64,000 bases of DNA from Pseudomonas anguilliseptica (GTDB lineage: Bacteria; Pseudomonadota; Gammaproteobacteria; Pseudomonadales; Pseudomonadaceae), in the NCBI RefSeq assembly GCF_900105355.1, contig NZ_FNSC01000001.1, positions 1,922,001 to 1,986,000 on the forward strand. The letters are read 5' to 3'. This document shows positions 8,342 to 17,829 of the stretch, piece by piece. Position 1 is the first letter of the stretch; each line of letters starts with the position of its first letter. The notes beneath the pieces are model-generated. The model saw only the letters and a program-made list of their open reading frames with translations, was not told where the DNA came from and ran no database searches. Position numbers and translations under genes: made by a program.

Positions 8342-10108
8342 ATGTCCCTTCGTAGTAACCCTTTATGGTCTGCCACCCTTGGCAGCCACCCTGCGTGCCG
8401 TCGCCGCGCGACGTTAAAAATGGCTCCAGACCATTTTTTGGCCGTTTGGCTGATGTGTGCCCTTATTCCCGCTGCTGCGCTGGCGCAAACGCCAGGTGAT
8501 CGTGACCTTATCCGTGAACGTCAGGAGCGTCTGCTGCAAGAACAGGAGCGCCGCCTGGATGAGTTGCGCCAATTGCCTGGCAAGGTCGAGCAACTACCCG
8601 CGCAACCCGTTGCTGAAGACCAGCGCTGCTTTGCCATCGAACAGATCAATCTGGTCGGCGCCACGCTGCTCAGCCCAGCCGATCAGGCCAGCATTCTCAA
8701 ACCCTACAACGGCCAATGTCTGGGCGTTGGTCAGCTCAATCAGCTGCTTAAGGACATCACCAATCACTACCTCGGTCGTGGTTATGTCACCACGCGTGCC
8801 TACCTGCCGCAGCAAGATCTGGCCAGCGGCATTCTGCAGGTCACGGTGGTCGAGGGGCAGCTGGAAGGCTTGAACAGCTCGGAGCTGGCTTCGGATCGTG
8901 AGCTGGCCATGAGCTTTCCTGGTGCAACCGAGCGCGTGCTGAACCTGCGCGAGTTGGAGCAACTGGTCGAGCAACTCAATCGTTTGCCGTCGCGTCAGGC
9001 ACAGCTGGAACTGGTACCCGGTGAGCAGGTTGGTGGTAGCCGCGTACAGCTGCAAGGTCAGCGCAGCAAGCCATGGCGTGTCAGCCTGGCGCGGCATAAC
9101 GATGGCCAGTTGAGTACCGGTGAGCAGCAGTGGGGGCTGGGTTTGGATTGGGACAGCCCGCTGGGCCTGGCGGATCAGTTAAGCCTGCGTGCCGGCCGCG
9201 ATGCAGTCAGCGACAGTTACCGCCATTCTCACAACCAGAGCCTCAACTACAGCCTGCCGTATGGCTGGTGGACCTTCAATTACAGCTACAGCCAGAGCTA
9301 CTACCGCACCGAAAGCGAAGCCAACGGTTTTGCCTTTGATCAGGATGGCGACAGCAAAACCCACGCCTTGCGTGCCGAACGTGTGCTGCACCGCGACAGC
9401 CTGAGCAAAACCGCCGCCAGCCTGGGCGTCAGTCATCTGCGCAGCAACAACTTTATCCTCGGCAATCTGATTGATGTCTCCAGCCAGCGTCTGTCCGAAG
9501 CGCAGTTGGGCTTTAACCATGGTCGACGTATCGGCAGTGCCTTCGTCAACGCTGACCTCGGTTGGCAACACGGCACCGGCGCATTTGATGCTCAGCGCAG
9601 CGGCAGCCCACATGGCGGTCAGCCGGTGGCGCGGTACAACAAATACAGTCTGCCCCTGAGCTACCTGCAACCGTTTCAGCTGTGGGGCGAGTCGTTCAGC
9701 TTCGACAGCCTGGCTAACGGCCAACGCAGTGAAGATGTGCTGTACAGCCCGCAACGCATCAGCGTCGGCGGCCTGAGTTCGGTGCGTGGCTTCAAGGAGC
9801 AATCGCTGTCCGGCGATAGCGGCGCCTACTGGCGCAACCAAGTGCGCTGGCGCAAGGCGGTGAGCTGGCAACCGCTGCAACCCTTTGTCAGTGAGTACGG
9901 CGTGGCATTCGCCTACGACATGGGCGTGATCAGCGGCGGGCGTTACAACCCGGACCAGCACGGTCGCCTCTCTGGCAACGCCATTGAGCTGAGTGCTCGC
10001 GGTCAGCATCTGGCCGCATCGGTGACCTTCGCCCGTTCACTGGAACGCCCGGACGCCATCGAGCGTCAGGAGCATCCGGTGTATTTCCGGGGCGACCTGT
10101 TCTTCTGA
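8342..10108 (+). CDS. Two-partner secretion transporter TpsB (ShlB/FhaC/CdiB family)
   Basis: A 588-residue outer-membrane Omp85-type transporter that would export the adjacent TpsA exoprotein. The N-terminus is a long basic leader then a hydrophobic signal segment ending ALAQ near residue 49. A charged helix rich in Gln, Glu and Arg (about 55-80, the H1 plug helix in FhaC) follows. Then a POTRA_2 domain begins at FAIEQINLVGA, with the conserved Cys pair in RCFAIEQ and NGQCLG, and a second POTRA precedes the C-terminal beta-barrel. The protein ends in YFRGDLFF, with the terminal Phe typical of barrel insertion. A GAAGG ribosome site precedes the ATG at 8342; an internal Met (MAPDHFL) is an alternative start. 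The tpsA gene starts 45 bp downstream. Confidence 0.93.
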   Translation: MSLRSNPLWSATLGSHPACRRRATLKMAPDHFLAVWLMCALIPAAALAQTPGDRDLIRERQERLLQEQERRLDELRQLPGKVEQLPAQPVAEDQRCFAIEQINLVGATLLSPADQASILKPYNGQCLGVGQLNQLLKDITNHYLGRGYVTTRAYLPQQDLASGILQVTVVEGQLEGLNSSELASDRELAMSFPGATERVLNLRELEQLVEQLNRLPSRQAQLELVPGEQVGGSRVQLQGQRSKPWRVSLARHNDGQLSTGEQQWGLGLDWDSPLGLADQLSLRAGRDAVSDSYRHSHNQSLNYSLPYGWWTFNYSYSQSYYRTESEANGFAFDQDGDSKTHALRAERVLHRDSLSKTAASLGVSHLRSNNFILGNLIDVSSQRLSEAQLGFNHGRRIGSAFVNADLGWQHGTGAFDAQRSGSPHGGQPVARYNKYSLPLSYLQPFQLWGESFSFDSLANGQRSEDVLYSPQRISVGGLSSVRGFKEQSLSGDSGAYWRNQVRWRKAVSWQPLQPFVSEYGVAFAYDMGVISGGRYNPDQHGRLSGNAIELSARGQHLAASVTFARSLERPDAIERQEHPVYFRGDLFF

Positions 10109-10153
10109 TTTTTCTGATTTCTGCTTTATAGCCCTACGGGTTGGAGTTATTAC

Positions 10154-10930
10154 ATGGACGTTCGCACGCCATTTTTCCAAAACATTGCCTGTGTCCTGAT
10201 CGGCGTACTGTTCCTTAACCCGATTGTTTCTACGGCGGCCGAACTGGCGCTGGATGCCCAGGCCGGCAGCAATGCTGTGGTAACCCAGGCAGCTAATGGC
10301 GTGCCCATGGTCAATATCGCCACGCCGAATGGCAGTGGCCTGTCGCACAACAAATTCACCGACTTCAACGTCAGTCAGCAGGGCTTGATTCTCAACAACA
10401 GCGCCCAGGTCGTGGTGCAGACGCAGTTGGGCGGCTATGTGATGGGTAACCCCAACCTCAAGGGTGGGGCGGCGAATATCATCCTCAATGAGGTCAACGG
10501 CGGTAGCCCCAGCCAGCTCAAGGGCTACACCGAAGTGGCCGGCAAGTCCGCTGCGGTCATCGTCGCTAACCCGCATGGCATCAGCTGCGACGGCTGCGGT
10601 TTTATCAATACCCCGCGCGTCACCCTCAGCACCGGCAAGCCGATTGTCGAAGGCGGGCGTCTGGATCGCTTTGATGTCGATGGCGGGCAGATCAGCATCG
10701 AAGGCGCGGGCCTTAATGCGCGCAATGTCAGCCAGTTTGACCTGATTACCCGCAGTGCGCAGATCAACGCCGAACTGCATGCCAACCAGCTGAATGTGAT
10801 TACCGGGCGTAACGAGGTTGACGCCGCCAACCTCACTGCAGCCGCCAAAGCCGATGATGGCAGCGCCAAACCGCAACTGGCCATCGACAGTTCAGCGCTG
10901 GGGGGATGTACGCCGGCGCAATTCGCCTAG
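10154..10930 (+). CDS. TpsA filamentous-haemagglutinin-type exoprotein, N-terminal part (frameshifted)
   Basis: The 258-residue frame begins with a signal peptide (about 1-29, ending STAA) and the TPS secretion domain recognised by TpsB. That domain shows SHNKFTDFNVSQQGLILNNS, VGGYV-like GGYVMGNPNL, and the family-diagnostic NPHGISCDGCGFINTPRVTLSTG. The frame then stops at 10930. Continuity of protein sequence shows the gene should switch at a run of six G (10900-10905) to the frame beginning MYAGAIRLVG at 10906. A seventh G would restore one giant protein. As it stands, only a secreted TPS-domain fragment would be made. It could be a true mutation, a phase-variable tract or a sequencing error. 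Confidence 0.88.
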   Translation: MDVRTPFFQNIACVLIGVLFLNPIVSTAAELALDAQAGSNAVVTQAANGVPMVNIATPNGSGLSHNKFTDFNVSQQGLILNNSAQVVVQTQLGGYVMGNPNLKGGAANIILNEVNGGSPSQLKGYTEVAGKSAAVIVANPHGISCDGCGFINTPRVTLSTGKPIVEGGRLDRFDVDGGQISIEGAGLNARNVSQFDLITRSAQINAELHANQLNVITGRNEVDAANLTAAAKADDGSAKPQLAIDSSALGGCTPAQFA

Positions 10931-13900
10931 TCGGTACCGAACAAGGCGTTGGGGTAAAGCTTGCTGGCGATATGGCTGCCAGTGCCGGTGATATTCAGAT
11001 CGACGCCAATGGTCAGCTTCGTCTGGCGCAGGCTGCAGCCAGCCGTGACATCCGCCTCACGGGCGAGAGCATCGCGCTAACCAGTAAGGCCTATGCTGGG
11101 CGTCATGTTGACGCGCAGGCGCAGCAGGGCCTGACCCTCGCTCAGGGGCAGAGCTTGGCGGCCCGCGACAGCATCAAGCTGAAGGGTGGCCAACTGGATA
11201 ACCAGGGCCTTATCGAAGCCGGTGTGAACGCCGACAACAGCCGCAACCTGAACGGCGATATCACCCTGATAGGTGGCGGCCTGCGCAACAGTGGCAGCGT
11301 GATCGCCAGCCGCGAGCTGAGTAGCACTGTGGCGGGACTGCTGGATAATCGTGCCGGCACCCTCAGTGGTAAAGCCAACACTAACCTCACTGCCGCCGGC
11401 TTGAGCAACGGCGCTGAGGGCCGCATCGTGTCCCAAGGCAACCTGGCAGTCGGCGTCGATGAGCTGGATAACCGTGGCAGCCTGATCGCTAGCGCTAATG
11501 GGTTGCGTGTCATTGCCGGGGCCGATGTGCACAACCAGGGTGGCGAAATTTCTAGCCAGGCTTCCGTCACCCTGGAGGGGCGAAACCTGAATAATCAGGG
11601 TGGTTTGATCGCCGCGAAACAACACCTGAGCATTGATGGCAAGAGCCTCGACAACCGTGGCGGCCAGGTCAGCGGCAAGGCGGATCTCAGCGTCAGCGTG
11701 GACACTGTGCTGGACAATCGCAGCCAAGGCACCGTGGTCGCCGATGGCAAGCTGACCCTCGATGCCGCCGAACTGCGCAACGGCGACCGTGGCCAGGTGG
11801 CCGCCAAGGGCGACCTGGCGATTAGCGTCGGCGAGCTGAGCCAGCAGGGCGACGTCGCGACACAGGCCGGCGAGCTACTCAGCCAGGGCAAACTGACCCT
11901 GGTGGCCGATAGTATCGATAACCGTAAGGGCGGCCTGATCGCTGCCAGCAAGGGGCTGGATATTAGCGCCAGCAAGCTGCTGTGCAATGGCGGCGGCGAA
12001 ATCTTCACCCAGGGCCAAGCCAGCGTTCGGGTAAAAGCTGCTGGCGGGCAACCAACTGCGTTGCTGGACAACAGCGGCGCCGGCACCATTATCGGCGACC
12101 AAGGGCTGACCCTGACTGTCCAGCGCCTGCTGAACAACGCCAAGGGTTTGCTCGCCGGTCGCGATAGCCTGGTGCTGATCGGCGACAGCCTAGATAACCG
12201 CGACGCGGGCACCCTGAGCAGCCAGCAGGCGCTGAGCGTGCAATTGACTGGTGAACTCCAGAACCAGATACAGGGCGCGCTGCTCAGCGGCGGCAGCCTG
12301 ACAGTTAACGCGGCCAGTTTGAACAACAGTGTCGGTGGCTTGCTCTCCAGCGCCACTAAGCTGGAAGTCGGTGGCGGCAGCCTGAGCAACCAGGGCGGCA
12401 AGCTGGTCAGCGATGGCCAACTGACGATTAGCAACAGCCGTCTGGACAACAGCAATAGCGGCATCATCAGCGCCAAACAAGCGTTGACCATCGGTACTGG
12501 GCAGCTGGATAACCAGAGCAAGGGTCTGATCACCAGCGGCGCTGGCTTGAAGGTCACGGCGGGCCAGATCAACAACTACGAGCAGGGGCTGATCGCAGCC
12601 AAAGGCGATGCGCAGGTCACCGCGACCGGTCTCGATCAACACGCCAGCGGTGAGCTGATCAGCGAAGCTGCATTGACCCTCGACCTGCAAGGTGGTGCGC
12701 TGAACAACAGTGGTAAAGGCCTGATCGCAACCCCTGGCGCGCTGTTGCTGAATAACCTCGGTGCGGTCAACAACAGTGCCGGCGGCGAGATCTCCAGTAG
12801 TCAGAGTTTCCTGCTCAAAGCCAACCAGCTGAACAACAGCGCCGGCCGCGTGATCAGTGGCCAGCATCTGCAAGTGCAGATTACCCAGGCGCTGCTGAAC
12901 AACCTCAAGGGCGTGCTCTCTGCCGCCAAGCTCACAGTCGCCGCCGCCAGCCTGGACAACTCCGCCGCAGGCGTGCTCGCCAGCAAGGGCGATATCCAGG
13001 TGAGCCTCACCGGCAAGCTGGACAACCACGACCAAGGCGTTATCTCCGCGGCTAAGGCGCTGAACATTGCCAGTGCGTCGCTGGATAACTCGAACAATGG
13101 CCTGCTGGCCAGCGGTGGTGCTTTGCAGTTGGATACAGGCGCGGCGAATAACCAGGGCGGCAGCATCCTCAGCCAGGCCGAACTGGACGTCAGCACCGCC
13201 GCTCTTGACAACCGCGGTGGGGTGCTGAGCAGCCAACAGGCGCTGACGCTCAGCGCCGGCGCCATCGACAACCGCGATAAGGGCCTGATCACCAGTGCCA
13301 GCCAGCTGACCCTGAGCGCCGCCAGCCTCGACTCCAGCCGTGATCTAGGCACTAGCGGCGGCGAAGTTTCGGCCAAGCAGAGGCTGCACCTGACGGTCAA
13401 CAAACTGATTCAACAGCAGGGCCGCTTGATCGGCGAAGCCGGTGTGAGCATCGACTTCAAAGGTGGCGACCTGGATAACCGCGGCGGCTTGCTCGGCGCC
13501 ACAGGTCCCTTGACCCTGCTTAACCTGGGGAAATTGGATAACCGCAACGCCGGTGAAATCTCCAGCAGCCAGAGCTATAGCCTCAACGCCAGCGCAATCG
13601 ACAACGGCGAACAGGGCCGCTTGATCAGTGCCGGCAACCTTAACCTCGATCTGGGCAACGGCAACTTACGTAACGCCACCGGTGGCCTGATTTCTGGCTG
13701 GCAAGGTTTGACGGTGAAAGCCGGCAATCTGGACAACAGCGCCCTGGGCACCCTCTCCAGCCGCAACGGCGCACTTAAGGTCGAACTGAGCGGCAGCGAG
13801 CGTGTGCTGAACAACAGCGGTGAAGGTGCACTGGTCAGCAAGGGCACGCTCAGCGTCGATGCTGGCAGCCTGAATAACAGCGGCAAGGACATCCTCTCCA

Positions 13901-16287
13901 GCGAAGGTGACCTTGAACTGAGCCTCAGTGGCGCGCTGAATAACAAGGATGGCGGTCTGATCGACAGCCAAGGCGCGCTGAGTGCAAGCGCAGGTGCAGT
14001 CAACAACCACAGCGGGCAGATCGGCAGCCTGAAGGCCGCAAGCCTGACCGCCAGCAGCCTGGATAACAGCGCCGGCCAGCTCTCCAGCAATGCGGCTCTG
14101 ACCCTGACCCTCGCGGGCAATCTGATCAACACCCAGCAGGCCAAACTGGCCAGCGCTGGCCCGCTGGTACTCAAGGCCGCTGCTGTAGACAATCAGGGCG
14201 GAAGCCTCATTAGCCAGAACTTGCTCAGTCTTACTGGTAGCAGTCTAAACAATGCCAATGGCGGCACTCTGGCGGCTCGCGATGGTCTCAGCGTGCTGCT
14301 CACGGGGGCACTGAACAACAGCTCTGATGGTCTCATCCATACCCAGCTGGGCGCCCTCGATATCGAGGCTCAGAGTCTGAATAACAACGGTGGTGCGCTG
14401 AGCAGCCAACAGGATCTGACCGTCGATCTGGATGGCAAGCTGAGTAACCAAAACGGCCGTATCGAAAGCCTTGCAGGCAACCTCGATTTGCAAGAATCCA
14501 GCGCAGTGGACAATAGTTCCGGTGTTCTCAGCAGCCTTACAGGCTGGTTGAAACTGGTCACCACTGGCCTATTCGATAACGATGCCGGTACCACCCAGGC
14601 GCAATCCCTGGCAATCGACGCCAAGGGTTTAGACAACCGCAGCGGACATCTCTCAGCGTTGTCTGGCGACACGTTGATAGATATTGGTACGGCCACCTTT
14701 AACAACCAGGGCGGCGGCCTTTACGCCCACCAATTGCTCAAAGTCATTGCGGGTGACTTCAACAACCAGGGCGTGGCATCCGGCCAGGGCGGTAAAGTAG
14801 CAGCGGGGCGGATTGACTTCGGCCTCTCGGGAGCACTGAACAACAGCTACGGCATTTTGGAGAGTGCCAGCACCCTGAACCTGACAGCTACCAGTCTCGA
14901 CAACCGGCATGGCAGGTTGCGCGCTCTTGGAACCAGTGGCGATACCCGCATCAATGCGCTCAGTTTGGATAATCGCAGCGGCCTCATCGAAACTGTCAAC
15001 ACTAACTTCAAGATGAACTCCAGCAGCTTGCAAAGCGAAGGTGGCAACATCCGGCACGTTGGCACTGGCAATTTGGGGCTAAGCGCCGCTCAGGTCATGG
15101 GTGCGGGTGGTGATCTCAGCACGAGTGGCTTGCTCACCCTCACAGCAGACAGTTGGATCAACAGTGGCGTGCTGCAAGCCGGCCAGTTGGTGTTGAACAT
15201 CGGCAACTTCACACAGACCGCCAGTGGCCAACTGCTGGCTGGTAATTCCTTTAGTGGCAGTGGTGGCAACTGGGTCAACCACGGCCTGCTGGCCAGTGAT
15301 GGCAGCTTCAGCTTGAACCTGACTGGTGCTTACAGCGGCAATGGCCAGGCAACCAGCCTTGGTGACCTAACGCTCAGCGCCGGCAGCATCAACCTCAGTA
15401 GCAGTGCGCGTATTGCAGGTGGAGGTTTAACAACTATCACCAGCGCTGGCCTATTGAGTAACAGCGGTAAGCTCACATCCGCAGACAATATGGTTGTTAC
15501 CGGCAGTGCGCTAAGTAACTTTGGCACGCTTGGCAGTGCGGAAAATCTGCGCATACACACGCCGACGCTGCTTAACGAAAGAGGGTTGGTGTTTAGCGGC
15601 GGGGATATGGCATTTCGTGTGAATGATTTCACCAATAAGTATGCCGATGTGTACAGCTTAGGGGCGCTAAGCATCGCCGCCAATGATCAGTTGGCGCGCT
15701 CTAATTCAGTCGAGAATATTTCTGCTGCTATAGAAAGTGGTGGAGATATGATGTTTTTTTCGAATTCAATCATAAATAAGAAGGAAAAATTTGACACTGT
15801 TGCTGAGTTGAAGTCTGGTGCTATAGGTGTTCGTTGTTACAGTTGTTCTTCGTCTGCGGCAGGTTATGCAGGGTTATCATCACATCTGGTCTGGGTTGAG
15901 AGTTTCACAACTAAGGTGTTGCTGGACTCTCCATCTTCAAGGATTTCTACTGGGCGTAATTTTACAACAAATAGCACTATATTCTTGAATTCGAACTCTT
16001 CGGTAAGCGCTGTAGGCGATGTGGAAATAAACACGGATTTATTTGAGGATTCAGGGGCGGCATTGGAAGATTTCTCTCGTCGCCGATATATAGATGTTAA
16101 GCCTGGGAAGAGCCTGTGGCAGCAGATAGTTGATTATAATTCATATAATGATGCAGCCTACAATAAGAGTATTCACTTCTGGAACTCTTCTGATCAGGAG
16201 TCAATCGTTAAGCCTAGTGAGCTGTCTGTAAAATTCGTTAATCCAATGCCGAGCCAGTATACTGCGCGCTCTATCGTCATGAATTGA
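10906..16287 (+). CDS. TpsA exoprotein, repeat region (continuation after frameshift, 3' end truncated by an insertion sequence)
   Basis: A 1793-codon continuation of the exoprotein. It opens with the rest of the TPS region (MYAGAIRLVGTEQGVGVKLAGD). More than 1,300 residues of degenerate haemagglutinin repeats of about 20 residues follow, built on motifs such as LDNRGG, GLIAAK, LSSQQALTLSA and LNNSGKG, which predict a long right-handed beta-helix at the cell surface. From about 15690 base composition becomes clearly AT-richer and the repeats stop (ENISAAIESGGDMMFF onward). No toxin-like C-terminal domain or VENN motif is visible. The last codons appear to be supplied by the end of the adjoining IS630-family element (from 16237). 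The ATG at 10906 is unlikely to be a real start: no signal peptide follows. Treat as part of one disrupted gene with 10154-10930. Confidence 0.85.
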   Translation: MYAGAIRLVGTEQGVGVKLAGDMAASAGDIQIDANGQLRLAQAAASRDIRLTGESIALTSKAYAGRHVDAQAQQGLTLAQGQSLAARDSIKLKGGQLDNQGLIEAGVNADNSRNLNGDITLIGGGLRNSGSVIASRELSSTVAGLLDNRAGTLSGKANTNLTAAGLSNGAEGRIVSQGNLAVGVDELDNRGSLIASANGLRVIAGADVHNQGGEISSQASVTLEGRNLNNQGGLIAAKQHLSIDGKSLDNRGGQVSGKADLSVSVDTVLDNRSQGTVVADGKLTLDAAELRNGDRGQVAAKGDLAISVGELSQQGDVATQAGELLSQGKLTLVADSIDNRKGGLIAASKGLDISASKLLCNGGGEIFTQGQASVRVKAAGGQPTALLDNSGAGTIIGDQGLTLTVQRLLNNAKGLLAGRDSLVLIGDSLDNRDAGTLSSQQALSVQLTGELQNQIQGALLSGGSLTVNAASLNNSVGGLLSSATKLEVGGGSLSNQGGKLVSDGQLTISNSRLDNSNSGIISAKQALTIGTGQLDNQSKGLITSGAGLKVTAGQINNYEQGLIAAKGDAQVTATGLDQHASGELISEAALTLDLQGGALNNSGKGLIATPGALLLNNLGAVNNSAGGEISSSQSFLLKANQLNNSAGRVISGQHLQVQITQALLNNLKGVLSAAKLTVAAASLDNSAAGVLASKGDIQVSLTGKLDNHDQGVISAAKALNIASASLDNSNNGLLASGGALQLDTGAANNQGGSILSQAELDVSTAALDNRGGVLSSQQALTLSAGAIDNRDKGLITSASQLTLSAASLDSSRDLGTSGGEVSAKQRLHLTVNKLIQQQGRLIGEAGVSIDFKGGDLDNRGGLLGATGPLTLLNLGKLDNRNAGEISSSQSYSLNASAIDNGEQGRLISAGNLNLDLGNGNLRNATGGLISGWQGLTVKAGNLDNSALGTLSSRNGALKVELSGSERVLNNSGEGALVSKGTLSVDAGSLNNSGKDILSSEGDLELSLSGALNNKDGGLIDSQGALSASAGAVNNHSGQIGSLKAASLTASSLDNSAGQLSSNAALTLTLAGNLINTQQAKLASAGPLVLKAAAVDNQGGSLISQNLLSLTGSSLNNANGGTLAARDGLSVLLTGALNNSSDGLIHTQLGALDIEAQSLNNNGGALSSQQDLTVDLDGKLSNQNGRIESLAGNLDLQESSAVDNSSGVLSSLTGWLKLVTTGLFDNDAGTTQAQSLAIDAKGLDNRSGHLSALSGDTLIDIGTATFNNQGGGLYAHQLLKVIAGDFNNQGVASGQGGKVAAGRIDFGLSGALNNSYGILESASTLNLTATSLDNRHGRLRALGTSGDTRINALSLDNRSGLIETVNTNFKMNSSSLQSEGGNIRHVGTGNLGLSAAQVMGAGGDLSTSGLLTLTADSWINSGVLQAGQLVLNIGNFTQTASGQLLAGNSFSGSGGNWVNHGLLASDGSFSLNLTGAYSGNGQATSLGDLTLSAGSINLSSSARIAGGGLTTITSAGLLSNSGKLTSADNMVVTGSALSNFGTLGSAENLRIHTPTLLNERGLVFSGGDMAFRVNDFTNKYADVYSLGALSIAANDQLARSNSVENISAAIESGGDMMFFSNSIINKKEKFDTVAELKSGAIGVRCYSCSSSAAGYAGLSSHLVWVESFTTKVLLDSPSSRISTGRNFTTNSTIFLNSNSSVSAVGDVEINTDLFEDSGAALEDFSRRRYIDVKPGKSLWQQIVDYNSYNDAAYNKSIHFWNSSDQESIVKPSELSVKFVNPMPSQYTARSIVMN

Positions 16288-17388
16288 GCTCCCATATGGC
16301 CCGGCCAGCAGCCCCATTCTTCTTGAGTCCCAGTGATGCCGACATGCTGCAAGGCTGGTTACGCATGGGATCGCTGCCTCAGAGCATCGGCCAGCGGGCC
16401 AGAATTCTGTTGCTGCTGGCCAACGGTCTCACGCCCAAGGAGATCAGCGAGCAGCTGCAAGTCTCTGCGCCAGTGGTCTTCAAATGGCGTAAACGCTACC
16501 AGGAGACCGGTCTGGAGGGGCTGAGTGACCTGCGGCGCAGTGGAGCGCCTCGCAAGCTCAACGAAGCGAAGATCAAGGAAATCCTGACGCTGACGACCCA
16601 GCGAGTCCCGCGCGAAGCTACCCACTGGAGCCTACGGTTGATGGCCAAGTACGCTGGGGTCAGCATCTGGCAGGTCGCACAGGTGTGGGCTGCTGCCGAC
16701 CTCAAGCCGCACCGGTTGAAAACCTTCAAGATCAGTAACGACCCGCACTTTGCAGACAAAGTGGTCGATGTCGTCGGGCTCTATTTGAATCCGCCCGACA
16801 ACGCCCTGGTGCTATCTGTTGACGAAAAAACACAGATCCAGGCGCTGGACCGCACACAGCCCATGCTGCCGCTCAAGCCCGGGCAGATTGAGCGGCGGAC
16901 GCATGACTATAAGCGCCACGGTACGGCCAGTCTGTACGCAGCCTTTGACATCCTGACGGGTAAGGTCATCGGCCGTATCACCCAGCGGCACAGGGCCAAG
17001 GAGTTTTTGGAGTTCCTTCGACAGATCGACCGCAGCACCCCCGCCGAGCTGGACCTGCATGTAATTCTGGACAACAGCTCGACTCACAAGACCGCTGCCG
17101 TCAGGGAATGGCTGGAGAAGCATCCCCGTTTCAAGCTGCACTTCACACCGACCAGCGCCTCGTGGCTGAACGCCGTGGAGGGCTGGTTTGCGCAACTGGA
17201 AAGACGGGCGCTTTATCGTGATGCCTTCAGCAGCGTGGCTGACCTGAGAGCGGCGATACGTCGCTTCATTGAGGCTCATAACGAACATTCGGCTAAGCCG
17301 TTCCGCTGGAGCAAAACGGCTGAGTCGATTATCAGCTCCGTGCATCGAGCAAAGCTGGCTGTAATTCGGAATGAGTTATTGGATTAAC
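16237..17388 (+). mobile_element. IS630-family insertion sequence at the 3' end of tpsA
   Basis: The boundaries are set by an 11-bp perfect inverted repeat, GTTAATCCAAT at 16237-16247 and ATTGGATTAAC at 17378-17388, on either side of the transposase gene. The span of 1,152 bp is typical for IS630 relatives. The TA target duplication expected for the family is not visible directly outside these ends, so the exact ends are uncertain. The left side interrupts tpsA and the right side abuts an IS66-family fragment. Confidence 0.6.
16296..17387 (+). CDS. IS630-family transposase
   Basis: A 363-residue DDE transposase. An N-terminal helix-turn-helix region (GLTPKEISEQLQVSAPVVFKWRKRY) is followed by the catalytic domain with LSVDEKTQIQALD (first Asp), HVILDNSSTHKT (second Asp) and TPTSASWLNAVEGWFAQLERR (Glu). 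This is the IS630/Tc1-mariner spacing. The ATG at 16296 is chosen over an upstream TTG at 16284 that would overlap the tpsA stop. Length is full for the family, so the enzyme may be active. Confidence 0.9.
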   Translation: MARPAAPFFLSPSDADMLQGWLRMGSLPQSIGQRARILLLLANGLTPKEISEQLQVSAPVVFKWRKRYQETGLEGLSDLRRSGAPRKLNEAKIKEILTLTTQRVPREATHWSLRLMAKYAGVSIWQVAQVWAAADLKPHRLKTFKISNDPHFADKVVDVVGLYLNPPDNALVLSVDEKTQIQALDRTQPMLPLKPGQIERRTHDYKRHGTASLYAAFDILTGKVIGRITQRHRAKEFLEFLRQIDRSTPAELDLHVILDNSSTHKTAAVREWLEKHPRFKLHFTPTSASWLNAVEGWFAQLERRALYRDAFSSVADLRAAIRRFIEAHNEHSAKPFRWSKTAESIISSVHRAKLAVIRNELLD

Positions 17389-17746
17389 CAGACAGGCCGC
17401 TAGGGGTCAAAACCTGGTGCGGCCGGTTGCGCCACAGGTCGATACCGTCCAACAACCAGTTCAACTCCTGGGCCGTCAGCACGATCGCATCTTCGCCAGG
17501 TTCCGGATGCGACTTGAAGCGTTCAGCCTCCAATCGCTTGAGCCACAGGCAAAAGCCGTTGCGCTCCCAATACAAAATCTTCACCCGGCTGCGCGCGCGG
17601 TTGAGGAAGACGAACAGCACCGGGTCGAACACCGCCACCTTGATATCCAGCTCGACCAGGGCGGCCAGGCCATCGATGGATTTTCGGAAATCCACCGGCT
17701 TGGGGTATAGATAGACTTTTTCGACTTTGGCGTCGGGGCGCATCAT
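17384..17746 (-). CDS. tnpB: IS66-family accessory protein TnpB (possibly altered C-terminus)
   Basis: A 120-residue TnpB (Orf2) of the IS66 family, recognised from KVYLYPKPVDFRKSIDGLAALVE near the start and from LFVFLNRARSRVKILYWERNGFCLWLKRLE and LLDGIDLWRNRPHQ. TnpB is needed for IS66 transposition but its biochemical role is unclear. The frame is open to 17782; I chose the Met at 17746 (MMRPDAKVEK) as the usual family start. The last residues (PSGLSG) lie at the junction with the IS630-family element and may not be native. Without tnpC the fragment cannot move by itself. Confidence 0.8.
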   Translation of the reverse strand: MMRPDAKVEKVYLYPKPVDFRKSIDGLAALVELDIKVAVFDPVLFVFLNRARSRVKILYWERNGFCLWLKRLEAERFKSHPEPGEDAIVLTAQELNWLLDGIDLWRNRPHQVLTPSGLSG

Positions 17747-17829
17747 GACGGCTGGCTCCAGAAAGAAATTGGAGCTCAGCATTGGCTGGCCTGCGGATCA
17801 TTTGTAGATGAGGTTTATGGAGCGCTTAC
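17389..17829 (-). mobile_element. IS66-family element, left-end fragment
   Basis: Read on the minus strand from 17829, the sequence starts GTAAGCGCTCC, the hallmark terminal sequence of IS66-family elements. A tnpB gene follows about 80 bp inside. The large tnpC transposase and the right end are missing: the fragment stops at the IS630-family element. Its left end abuts the IS5-family remnant at 17830, so the order of events reads as IS66 into IS5, then loss of the rest of IS66. Confidence 0.7.

Noticed and set aside
10906..10908. ATG as the start of an independent exoprotein gene
   Set aside because: No ribosome site or signal peptide, and the protein continues the TPS domain of the upstream frame; a frameshift explains it better.
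11100..15600. Regular repeats as a possible CRISPR array
   Set aside because: The repeats are degenerate coding repeats of about 60 bp inside an open haemagglutinin-type frame, with no constant direct repeat or unique spacers.
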